From Deltaproteobacteria bacterium (GTDB taxonomy: Bacteria; Desulfobacterota; Syntrophia; Syntrophales; UBA2210), in the NCBI GenBank assembly GCA_019314085.1, contig JAFCZZ010000103.1, positions 1 through 10,914 on the forward strand: a stretch of DNA of 10,914 nt. Direction: 5' to 3'. The position numbers and the translations under genes were made by a program. The notes below the pieces were generated by a model. It worked only from the letters and a program-made list of their open reading frames with translations. It made no database searches and had not been told where the DNA came from. Within the stretch, counting starts at the first letter, position 1, and each line of letters opens with the position of its first letter. Shown here piece by piece: positions 6,511 through 10,914 of this stretch.

Positions 6511-6756
6511 ATGGAACATGAGGTTTACCTGGTGCTGGCGGAGACGCCACACGGCACGCGGTACTACCGCGTGACCGGAGACGAAAGGTTCGTGGACGCG
6601 GAAGACCGCGTCGCTGTCTACGGCCCCTACTTGCTCGGCGGAGCCGATGGCTACCCTACTGAGCAAGACCTACTCGAGAACGTCCAGGTGGTTGAGCCCA
6701 ATCTGGACGTTGACGGGTGGCTGGCCGGGACCTGGTCACCACCCTGCAACGACTAG
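6511..6756 (+). CDS. Small acidic phage protein, unknown function
   Basis: 81 residues, start ATG 6511 with AAAGGAG upstream. The N-terminus (HEVYLVLAETPHGTRYYRVTGDERFVDAEDRVAVYG, in parts) alternates like a small beta-sheet, and the tail has two Trp residues and many Asp. It has no cysteine pair or known motif. Net negative charge. It is followed directly by the structured leader at 6757. Confidence 0.68.
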   Translation: MEHEVYLVLAETPHGTRYYRVTGDERFVDAEDRVAVYGPYLLGGADGYPTEQDLLENVQVVEPNLDVDGWLAGTWSPPCND

Positions 6757-6836
6757 ACGATCCGCGGGCCTGGGAGACCAGGCCCACTAGGATACTGCCG
6801 GTCGCGACCGCAAGGCGCAGAGGCCGGCGAAGGAGG
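6757..6836 (+). promoter_or_regulatory. Structured intergenic leader, copy A
   Basis: Starts on the base after a TAG stop. AUCC (6760-6763) pairs with GGAU (6790-6793). Inside lies an asymmetric loop (GC against ACUA) and an eight-base-pair stem GGGCCTGG/CCAGGCCC (6766-6785) closed by GAGA, a GNRA tetraloop. A second hairpin uses GCCGG (6797-6801) with CCGGC (6824-6828) and can carry an inner stem capped by GCAA. The ribosome site AAGGAGG (6830-6836) follows, then ATG 6842. It shares the frame GATCCGCGGG...AYTAGGATAC with copy B at 7265. Confidence 0.62.
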
Positions 6837-6841
6837 AGACA

Positions 6842-7264
6842 ATGTATACTAAATCCACAATCATGAATCGAACGCTCTGGCGCTGGAACCTGATGCGCCA
6901 GAGAGGGGTAATCCTAGGGGTCCGAAAGGACCACATGGGAGACCCCTCAGTAGATCTCCGCGACCTCGCGGAGGCTATCAGAGAACGGGAGGTCGTTCGT
7001 GACCCGAACGACGAGTCGTGGCACTTTGTCACGACCCGCCAAGAGGGAACATATCCCTTCTGCGTGAACGGGGACCGGAAACCTCCGTTCCCCATCAACG
7101 GGCAGGAACGACCGAGTGCAATCGACTGCATGATTGCACTCGACTGGGGGGAGATTTTCGTTGCCGATGTCTCCCCCGTCAGGTACCAAAACCTGACCCC
7201 CACGGGCTACGCCCAGTGGCTCGAACTCTGGGTGAGTACCGATTCACCCAAGCCTAGCGACTAA
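6842..7264 (+). CDS. Phage protein of unknown function between two structured leaders
   Basis: 140 residues from ATG 6842, five bases after AAGGAGG. The N-terminus is basic with a Trp-Arg-Trp run (MYTKSTIMNRTLWRWN). A mostly alpha/beta middle follows with VVRDPNDESWHFVTTRQEGTYPF split over 51-73, and an aromatic, acidic C-terminus (YAQWLELWVSTDSP). No metal site, nucleotide motif or membrane segment can be seen. It is flanked on both sides by the related leaders, as if a gene-plus-leader cassette. I do not recognise the family. Confidence 0.68.
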   Translation: MYTKSTIMNRTLWRWNLMRQRGVILGVRKDHMGDPSVDLRDLAEAIREREVVRDPNDESWHFVTTRQEGTYPFCVNGDRKPPFPINGQERPSAIDCMIALDWGEIFVADVSPVRYQNLTPTGYAQWLELWVSTDSPKPSD

Positions 7265-7324
7265 CGATCCGCGGGGGCTCCGGCCCCCATTAGGATACGC
7301 CCCAGCAAACGGGGCGAAAGGAGG
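7265..7324 (+). promoter_or_regulatory. Structured intergenic leader, copy B
   Basis: Begins right after a TAA stop. AUCC (7267-7270) pairs with GGAU (7293-7296); the inner stem GGGGGC/GCCCCC (7273-7288) has a UCCG tetraloop, and the internal loop is GC against AUUA. A second hairpin CGCCCC/GGGGCG (7298-7316) runs into the ribosome site AAAGGAGG (7317-7324), followed by ATG 7331. Outer sequence matches copy A almost base for base, while the inner stems differ in sequence but keep pairing, which points to a selected RNA structure. Confidence 0.62.
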
Positions 7325-7330
7325 AAACAC

Positions 7331-7669
7331 ATGGATTACACAGGGCTAGAACTACACCTGGCAGTCCCGACCAACCCGGATGGTTGGGGCGACTCGGTCA
7401 CAGAGGAGCAGGCGCTCACGTTTGCCGAACAGCTACGCGATGTGTACCTGGAGATATTTCCGCTCCTCTATCCGGGGGCATCCGTAGCTGTCAGGTTGGT
7501 TGACGAGACGTTCAGCCACAACAACCAAAGCTATGCCATCCAGCTTACCGATCCGGCCTCCTCGCCCGATCTCAGGGATGATGAGGACTGGATTTGGGAC
7601 TGCTTCGTAGACTGCAACTACGAGGCAGAGCCGACCATTAGCGCCCTCAAGGCCAGGCTGGCCGAATGA
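7331..7669 (+). CDS. Small acidic phage protein, unknown function
   Basis: 112 residues starting at ATG 7331 behind AAAGGAGG. The protein begins MDYTGLELHLAVPTNPDGWG, has a helix at about 24-42 (TEEQALTFAEQLRDVYLEIF) and a beta-like stretch (SVAVRLVDETF), then a strongly acidic Asp/Glu/Trp segment (about 80-98) with two cysteines. The charge is heavily negative, as in some DNA-mimic phage proteins, but nothing shows such a role. Its TGA overlaps the next ATG as ATGA, so the following membrane protein is probably made by coupled translation. Confidence 0.7.
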   Translation: MDYTGLELHLAVPTNPDGWGDSVTEEQALTFAEQLRDVYLEIFPLLYPGASVAVRLVDETFSHNNQSYAIQLTDPASSPDLRDDEDWIWDCFVDCNYEAEPTISALKARLAE

Positions 7670-7863
7670 CCAAGGTACTAGACGTGCTGGCCTTGGCAGG
7701 GCTGGCATACGTAGCTGTAAACCTAGCGTCTAGTGCCGCACGTGATCTTAACCTTGCGTGGAGACTACAGGTGCATTCCCCCAGCATCTCAATCTTCACC
7801 GTCGCCCTAGTCACCGCGGCCGTCTGCCTGGCGGCCGAATACATAAAGGAACGGAGAAAATGA
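7666..7863 (+). CDS. Small two-helix membrane protein
   Basis: 65 residues with two hydrophobic segments, about 6-24 and 43-60, separated by a polar, basic linker (RDLNLAWRLQVHSPS) and ended by KERRK. That predicts an inner-membrane hairpin, with the basic tail likely cytoplasmic. No ribosome site is seen; the ATG overlaps the previous stop (ATGA), so expression depends on coupling. Small phage membrane proteins can be holins, superinfection-exclusion or host-takeover factors. A holin would usually lie next to an endolysin, and none is visible here, so no role is assigned. Confidence 0.7.
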   Translation: MTKVLDVLALAGLAYVAVNLASSAARDLNLAWRLQVHSPSISIFTVALVTAAVCLAAEYIKERRK

Positions 7864-7866
7864 CCG

Positions 7867-8025
7867 ATGAGCGATAACAGCAACAAGCCCACATGCCCCG
7901 ATTGCGGCCATCACATGCATAAGGCCGGGGGGGCATGGTCGGGACACCGCAAGGTTCAGCGCTACGCCTGCTCGCAGTGCGGGCGAATCTACGTGTCCCG
8001 AGAAGACTACGTCAAAAGCCGCTAG
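7867..8025 (+). CDS. 52-residue zinc-ribbon protein
   Basis: A short gene (MSDNSNKPTCPDCGHHMHKA...) with two CxxC knuckles: Cys10/Cys13 in CPDCG and Cys35/Cys38 in CSQCG, set 21 residues apart, with an RY.C..CGR context like the zinc ribbons of transposases and phage nucleic-acid-binding proteins. It presumably binds one zinc ion and may bind DNA or RNA, or act as a small adaptor. ATG 7867 lies three bases after the membrane protein's TGA, with GGAG about 11 bases upstream, inside that gene. It is the last rightward gene, ending just before a convergent boundary. Confidence 0.8.
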   Translation: MSDNSNKPTCPDCGHHMHKAGGAWSGHRKVQRYACSQCGRIYVSREDYVKSR

Positions 8026-8041
8026 ATAGGCAAGTGGCAAT

Positions 8042-8055
8042 GGGGGCCGGCCCCC
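8042..8055. terminator. GC-rich palindrome between converging genes
   Basis: GGGGGCCGGCCCCC is a perfect 14-base palindrome in the 37-base gap between a rightward stop (8025) and a leftward stop (8063), exactly where a bidirectional terminator is expected. Neither strand has a U-run after it, so the terminator call rests on position and stem strength. Confidence 0.38.
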
Positions 8056-8062
8056 GGCCACC

Positions 8063-8428
8063 CTATTGCTCCGCCTGCGGCTTTAGCCTTTCTTGGCACG
8101 CCTCAGGGGGTGACGATCCCGCCATCGACCCCCAATCTATCTCAATCCCCATACCCCGCAGCACCTGATGCAATCCCTGGCCAAGGGCGTCAGCGGTTTC
8201 CTCGTCCAGTTTACCGTTCAGCCACACCGAAGCCACACAGTGTATCACCTCATGCCAGAATACCTCACTGCACTTGTGGTGATTAACCAAGGGCTGTAGG
8301 CGTATTGTGTAGGTTGTATGATTGACCTCACCAAACATCCCATCGTTGGCCAGCAGCTCGGGGGCCACCTCGACACTGTAGACCCGTGCGCCCACCTGTA
8401 TCTGCGCAGGTGCAGGTATCATCCTCAT
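8063..8428 (-). CDS. HExxH zinc metalloprotease-like phage protein
   Basis: 121 residues. WHEVIH (58-63) is an HExxH zinc-protease motif with His59, Glu60 and His63; Glu76/Glu77 in the LDEETAD segment is a candidate third ligand. The start (PAQIQVGARVYSVEV) and the pattern 'N..T.TI.L.P......EVFWHEVIHCV......LDEE....L.QGL.QVL' are typical of short phage proteins related to the SprT/ImmA-like metallopeptidase fold. Whether it cuts a protein is unknown. It has no signal peptide, so it would act in the cytoplasm. Its ATG overlaps the TGA of the phosphoesterase gene (ATGA), so the two are co-translated. Confidence 0.78.
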   Translation of the reverse strand: MRMIPAPAQIQVGARVYSVEVAPELLANDGMFGEVNHTTYTIRLQPLVNHHKCSEVFWHEVIHCVASVWLNGKLDEETADALGQGLHQVLRGMGIEIDWGSMAGSSPPEACQERLKPQAEQ

Positions 8429-9279
8429 TGCGACCCCCCGGTAGGGACCTCAACAACCCCCATCCTGCTCGCCCTGCTATAGACATTCACAAGCCCCTTA
8501 TCGGGCTCGATCGTGAACACCGGGCAATCAACAGGCGTCGGGGAGTATGACTTCTGCTCACCGTAGCTCGCCTCCACGCCCTGCATGTAGGTCTCAAACC
8601 AGCAGCCGGTAATAGCCCCGCACTTGTTCCTGTTCTCGATCCTCGGCGGATCACCCTTAGTCACATGCAGGTAGGGCTTGTCCATGACCTTGATATCGTG
8701 TATGTGCCCTTTGGCATAGATATCACCGTCGAAACCATCAAAGCTCCGCTTCAGGTTCATGACCTTGCCACCCTCGGTCTGCGGACACCCCGAGCCATGC
8801 GTAAAGTGGCCAAGAAACGTAGTCCGACTGCCCCTAGATCGACTGAAGATGAACCGGACGAAAGCCGAGTAGCCGAGATAGGGTACGCCCAGGCGCTCGG
8901 TGAGGTTCACCATGAAATCGTAGTGGTTGAACTTGCGTATGGCTATCTCATGGTTGCCGGAGTGGAGCCCGACACATTTATCCCGGATGGGTTTGAATAG
9001 CGCCTCCACCCACTGGCACTGGTCCTCGGCCACATTGCTCGGCCTTACCCAGTCCGCAATGATGTGCCATTCCCACCTTGGGTCATGGGGCGTCACAAGG
9101 TCCGCATAGTCGCCCATGCCGATCCACAATGCATAGGGGTCCTTCTCTATGGCCCTGACGCGGGCCTTTATCTTGGCCTCAGCGCAGTAGATGGTGCCTC
9201 CGTGGATGTCTCCAAGAGGGTATAGTTTGTAGACATCGCTACGGGACCCATAGTCTACCCTGTAGAGTATCGCTTCCAC
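8425..9279 (-). CDS. Calcineurin-like metallophosphoesterase
   Basis: 284 residues with the full metal-ligand series of the calcineurin-like phosphoesterase fold: GDIH (Asp24, His26), GDYAD (Asp57), GNHE (Asn109, His110), GHFTHG (158 and 161 His) and GHIH (His192, His194). Such enzymes use two metal ions to hydrolyse phosphomono- or phosphodiesters, including nucleic acid ends, cyclic nucleotides or protein phosphate. The substrate cannot be read from the sequence. Phage members are often in early or replication-side regions, as here. It starts at GTG 9279 directly after the TAG of the preceding gene, with a weak GAGGGTGG site. No signal peptide; complete length for the family. Confidence 0.9.
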   Translation of the reverse strand: MEAILYRVDYGSRSDVYKLYPLGDIHGGTIYCAEAKIKARVRAIEKDPYALWIGMGDYADLVTPHDPRWEWHIIADWVRPSNVAEDQCQWVEALFKPIRDKCVGLHSGNHEIAIRKFNHYDFMVNLTERLGVPYLGYSAFVRFIFSRSRGSRTTFLGHFTHGSGCPQTEGGKVMNLKRSFDGFDGDIYAKGHIHDIKVMDKPYLHVTKGDPPRIENRNKCGAITGCWFETYMQGVEASYGEQKSYSPTPVDCPVFTIEPDKGLVNVYSRASRMGVVEVPTGGSQ

Positions 9280-9465
9280 CTAGGCCCACCCTCGATACTG
9301 CCGGGCAATCTCCAGGAGTTCCCGCCGTATTTGCTTCTGCCTCTCCTTCGTTTGGCCCCGTATCATCTCTTCCTGCATTTGGCGCTCTATGCCCCTCTCG
9401 ATCCATAAGGCCCGCCGCAATCTGTAGCCCCGGGGACCCATATTAGTCAGCCTACCCATATTCAC
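9280..9465 (-). CDS. Small basic helical phage protein
   Basis: 61 residues, very rich in Arg, Glu and Gln (from residue 17: RRALWIERGIERQMQEEM and onward to the C-terminus), predicted as nearly one long helix, possibly a coiled coil or nucleic-acid binder. GTG 9465 has GGAGAGG four bases upstream; an in-frame ATG two codons later could use the same site. The start overlaps the end of the preceding gene by 14 bases, and the stop abuts the phosphoesterase GTG. Function unknown. Confidence 0.65.
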   Translation of the reverse strand: MNMGRLTNMGPRGYRLRRALWIERGIERQMQEEMIRGQTKERQKQIRRELLEIARQYRGWA

Positions 9466-9601
9466 GAAACCTCTCCAGGGAAACCCCTACGTGTAAGGGT
9501 CCCAGCCCAAGCCACAGAGACGCCATCCCCCTACAGAGGTCAGCGGTCAGGCCAAGGACCCAGAAATCCGGCGACCAGTACCAGTCCAGCAAAAGTCTCA
9601 T
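9452..9601 (-). CDS. 49-residue phage protein (LGPLHV type)
   Basis: Reads MRLLLDWYWSPDFWVLGLTA at the start, then LWLGLGPLHVGVSLERFREYG. Short aromatic phage proteins with a '..W.......LHLGPLH.....' pattern recur in tailed phages without known role. The open frame continues upstream to GTG 9805, but ATG 9601 follows a perfect AAAGGAGG (9606-9613), and the upstream extension consists of tandem repeats, so the short form is chosen. A 117-residue version carrying 11-residue repeats cannot be excluded. Confidence 0.62.
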   Translation of the reverse strand: MRLLLDWYWSPDFWVLGLTADLCRGMASLWLGLGPLHVGVSLERFREYG

Positions 9602-9604
9602 CTT

Positions 9605-9613
9605 ACCTCCTTT
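9605..9613 (-). promoter_or_regulatory. Ribosome site that decides the start at 9601
   Basis: Minus-strand AAAGGAGGT, fully complementary to the 16S tail core, four bases before ATG 9601. It argues against the longer frame starting in the repeat region. Confidence 0.6.
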
Positions 9614-9689
9614 GCCATCGTTTTTTGCAGCCCGCTGGGGCTCAAACCTCGCCTTCAACTCACTCCACCACCGTTCGCCACAAGACAGA

Positions 9690-9800
9690 TCTCGGCTCCA
9701 ATCCATACCACACCAAGCCACAACATCACTCGGCTCCAATGCAGTACATAACAATACATCACTCGGCTCCAATGCAGTACAACCCAGTGCATCACTCGGC
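9690..9800. repeat. Short tandem repeat, 33-bp period, about three copies
   Basis: A 26-base identical unit (ACATCACTCGGCTCCAATGC then AGTACA) is at 9723-9748 and 9756-9781, giving a period of 33 bases. A partial third copy (CATCACTCGGC) is at 9790-9800, and a diverged one (CTCGGCTCCAAT) at 9691-9702, offset by 38. The 33-base period keeps a frame on the minus strand and would encode repeats of TALEPSDV. It lies in the 208-base gap between two leftward genes. Confidence 0.75.
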
Positions 9801-9809
9801 AGCACTCGC

Positions 9810-10454
9810 CTACTTGCCGTCCACCTCCCCGAAGTTCACGACCTCATACTGCCCCCATTGCTGGCTTCGCTCCTGCCCCATCCCATGCACACCGCCGTAC
9901 TCGAACAACGCCCGAAGCACATCCGCCTTGATCTCGCCATCATCAAGCACCTTCAGAAAGAACTTCATCCGTGGCTGCATCACGTAATCCACAAACTTCA
10001 GGCTTGATCGCGGCCCCTTGGGCGTCATGGCGTGTACCATCCGCAACTCGCGGCCATCAGGTTCCATCTTGTCTAGATACAGGCGCTCGGGAAACACATA
10101 GACCCTGTTCGCCACCTTGCTCTTCAGCGCCTTGATTTGCAGGGTCTTTTGCAGCACATTGGCGCAGTCCTTCAGGTGAGCCCGTACGCATCGACCCTCG
10201 TAGTACAGGCCCCCCTCATCCTTCTTGAACGTCGCCCAGCCCTTCTCACCCTCTTCAGCCTCAACTTCCTCCGCCACTTCCTCAGCCAAGTCACTCAACG
10301 TCTTCAGCACTTCGCCCGCACGCACCCGCCGCATACATTCGGCATCAGACGGGGTCCGGTGCTCAAGCATGGCCTCGATCTCCTGCGGGTCCTTCGGTGT
10401 GGAGGCCGCAAACGGCCCCGTGAACTGTAGCTCGACCACGTACTTCTTCCACAC
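9810..10454 (-). CDS. Phage protein with RAMP-like glycine-rich loop
   Basis: 214 residues from GTG 10454 (MWKKYVVELQFTGPFAAS). Residue numbers here count from this start. The C-terminus has GGVHGMGQERSQQWGQYEV (about 187-205), a GxGxxRxxxxGx(Y/F) loop like that of RAMP-fold proteins (Cas5/Cas6/Cas7) and of a common phage family whose members end in 'G...GIG..R...G.F.V'. A strand-like start (YVVELQFTGPF), an acidic linker (55-71) and 'GLYYEGRCVRAHLKDCANVL' (82-101) also fit that family. Its role is unknown; it sits by the putative origin region. GTG 10454 has AAAGGAG nine bases upstream; a TTG at 10505 would add 17 residues but has no ribosome site. Confidence 0.68.
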   Translation of the reverse strand: MWKKYVVELQFTGPFAASTPKDPQEIEAMLEHRTPSDAECMRRVRAGEVLKTLSDLAEEVAEEVEAEEGEKGWATFKKDEGGLYYEGRCVRAHLKDCANVLQKTLQIKALKSKVANRVYVFPERLYLDKMEPDGRELRMVHAMTPKGPRSSLKFVDYVMQPRMKFFLKVLDDGEIKADVLRALFEYGGVHGMGQERSQQWGQYEVVNFGEVDGK

Positions 10455-10463
10455 GAACTCACG

Positions 10464-10470
10464 CTCCTTT
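10464..10470 (-). promoter_or_regulatory. Ribosome site that decides the start at 10454
   Basis: Minus-strand AAAGGAG, nine bases ahead of GTG 10454. The upstream in-frame TTG at 10505 is preceded by repeat boxes and no purine-rich site, so the shorter form is preferred. Confidence 0.5.
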
Positions 10471-10496
10471 CCTTTCCCTGTTTTTATGTCAAGGTC

Positions 10497-10720
10497 AGGC
10501 GTCAATTTAGCATTGGTACGCGATGCTAAATGCGTTTTATGTCTAGTTGACGCCTAAACCGGCCCCAAAATCGGTGGTGGGTCTTATGGGATGATTTAGC
10601 ATTGCTTATGTAAACCCCAGGCACGATTTAGCGGCTAAATGATGCTAATTTAGCGGCTAATTTAGCATAGTCCCCCCCTGTATATATATACAGGGGGCTA
10701 AATGCTAAATGGCTAAATGA
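10497..10720. repeat. AT-rich patch with about twelve GCTAAAT/TTTAGC boxes (origin or operator candidate)
   Basis: Boxes are at 10506-10513, 10523-10530, 10595-10602, 10627-10632, 10634-10639, 10644-10648, 10649-10654, 10656-10660, 10661-10666, 10697-10703, 10704-10710 and 10712-10718, in both orientations. They form mirror pairs (10505-10531, 10626-10640, 10642-10668) and, at the right end, three direct copies. The patch is far more AT-rich than the flanking genes and lies between a DNA-binding protein gene and the RAMP-like gene. Such iteron-like arrays mark phage or plasmid replication origins, or multi-site operators. I noticed no such clustering elsewhere in the window. Confidence 0.8.
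10674..10697. repeat. Perfect 24-bp palindrome with (TA)5 core
   Basis: Five C, TG, five TA steps, CA, five G: both halves are exact reverse complements with no spacer. It lies inside the box-rich patch and could melt easily at the core or extrude as a cruciform. As RNA it is a stable stem, so it might also end transcription of the winged-helix gene 26 bases upstream on the minus strand, although no U-tract follows. Confidence 0.85.
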
Positions 10721-10723
10721 CAC

Positions 10724-10914
10724 CTAGTTGCCTTCCTCCTCTCGGTTGGTGATGAGCCCCCACCGGTCCCCCTTCAACCTCAGGACCTCGCCCTTCCGCT
10801 TGAGCCGGGACAGGATGTTGGCTGTGTGGCCCTTTGGTAGGCCCGCCATATCGGCCAGCTCGCCACTTTCGATGGGGCCGTCCTGCGCCAGGTAGTGCCT
10901 CACCCTGTCTGTAG
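10724..10914 (-). CDS. C-terminal winged-helix DNA-binding protein, 5' end outside window
   Basis: 63 residues are visible, ending at TAG 10724-10726. They read as a winged helix-turn-helix: RVRHYLAQDG as helix 1, SGELADMAGL as helix 2, PKGHTANILSRLKRKGEVLR as the recognition helix and first wing strand, and LKGDRWGLI as the wing. A basic recognition helix and the 'GEV.R..G.RW' wing are common at the end of phage and plasmid replication proteins as well as in MarR/ArsR-type regulators. The rest of the protein is off the window, so initiator, helicase or regulator cannot be told apart. The GCTAAAT boxes that start right after its stop are natural binding-site candidates. Confidence 0.75.
   Translation of the reverse strand, partial: TDRVRHYLAQDGPIESGELADMAGLPKGHTANILSRLKRKGEVLRLKGDRWGLITNREEEGN

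Noticed and set aside
6757..7324. Intrinsic terminators at the structured leaders
   Set aside because: Stable stems but no U-tract, and each leads straight into a ribosome site and gene on the same strand.
7666..7863. Holin call for the membrane protein
   Set aside because: Two membrane helices fit, but no endolysin or spanin is nearby and the gene sits among unknown genes, so a lysis role is not supported.
9690..9800. CRISPR array
   Set aside because: Only two full repeats with seven-base gaps; no spacer-length unique sequence and no cas genes.
10455..10505. TTG 10505 as start of the RAMP-like gene
   Set aside because: No ribosome site; the added 17 residues are polar and the fold-like strand begins right after GTG 10454.
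1..10914. tRNA genes, integrase, insertion sequences or attachment sites
   Set aside because: No cloverleaf, recombinase motif or terminal repeats could be recognised by reading both strands.

Overview
The window reads as part of a tailed double-stranded DNA bacteriophage or prophage. The anchors are a large terminase subunit (TerL) next to a portal protein, dense packing of mostly very short genes with strong AGGAGG-type ribosome sites, frequent stop/start overlaps, and many GTG and TTG starts. Base composition is GC-rich except for one AT-rich intergenic patch at the right end. Nothing identifies the host: there is no tRNA, rRNA, integrase, CRISPR or insertion sequence. A GC-rich bacterium using ordinary Shine-Dalgarno initiation and sigma-70-type promoters is the safest inference.

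Layout. (1) 1-5484, leftward: the packaging and head-entry module. In reading order from 5484 down, it holds a possible small terminase, an unknown protein, a weak overlapping ORF, a DnaJ-type zinc-finger protein, an unknown protein, a 51-residue basic phage protein, TerL, portal, and two small unknown genes, the last running off the window. (2) 5485-5677: a divergent control region. It has two face-to-face promoters whose -35 boxes form the arms of a perfect inverted repeat, plus a candidate operator. (3) 5678-8025, rightward: seven small genes with no recognised enzymatic function, including a two-helix membrane protein and a zinc ribbon. Three of them are preceded by a two-hairpin leader ending in the ribosome site; two of these leaders share sequence and structure. 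(4) 8063-10454, leftward: an HExxH metalloprotease-like protein, a calcineurin-like phosphoesterase, two small proteins, a tandem repeat, and a protein with a RAMP-like glycine-rich loop. (5) 10455-10723: an AT-rich patch with about twelve GCTAAAT-type boxes, a nested inverted repeat and a perfect 24-bp palindrome, resembling a replication origin or operator cluster. (6) 10724-10914: the C-terminal part of a winged-helix DNA-binding protein.

How it may work together (inference): the divergent promoters at 5541-5644 would send the packaging operon left and the small unknown-gene operon right, so a regulator at that spot could switch between them. The box-rich patch lies immediately downstream of the winged-helix gene and upstream of the RAMP-like gene, which suits an initiator-origin or repressor-operator pair. 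The least explained parts are the repeated structured leaders, the GCTAAAT-box patch and the rightward island of unknown genes.
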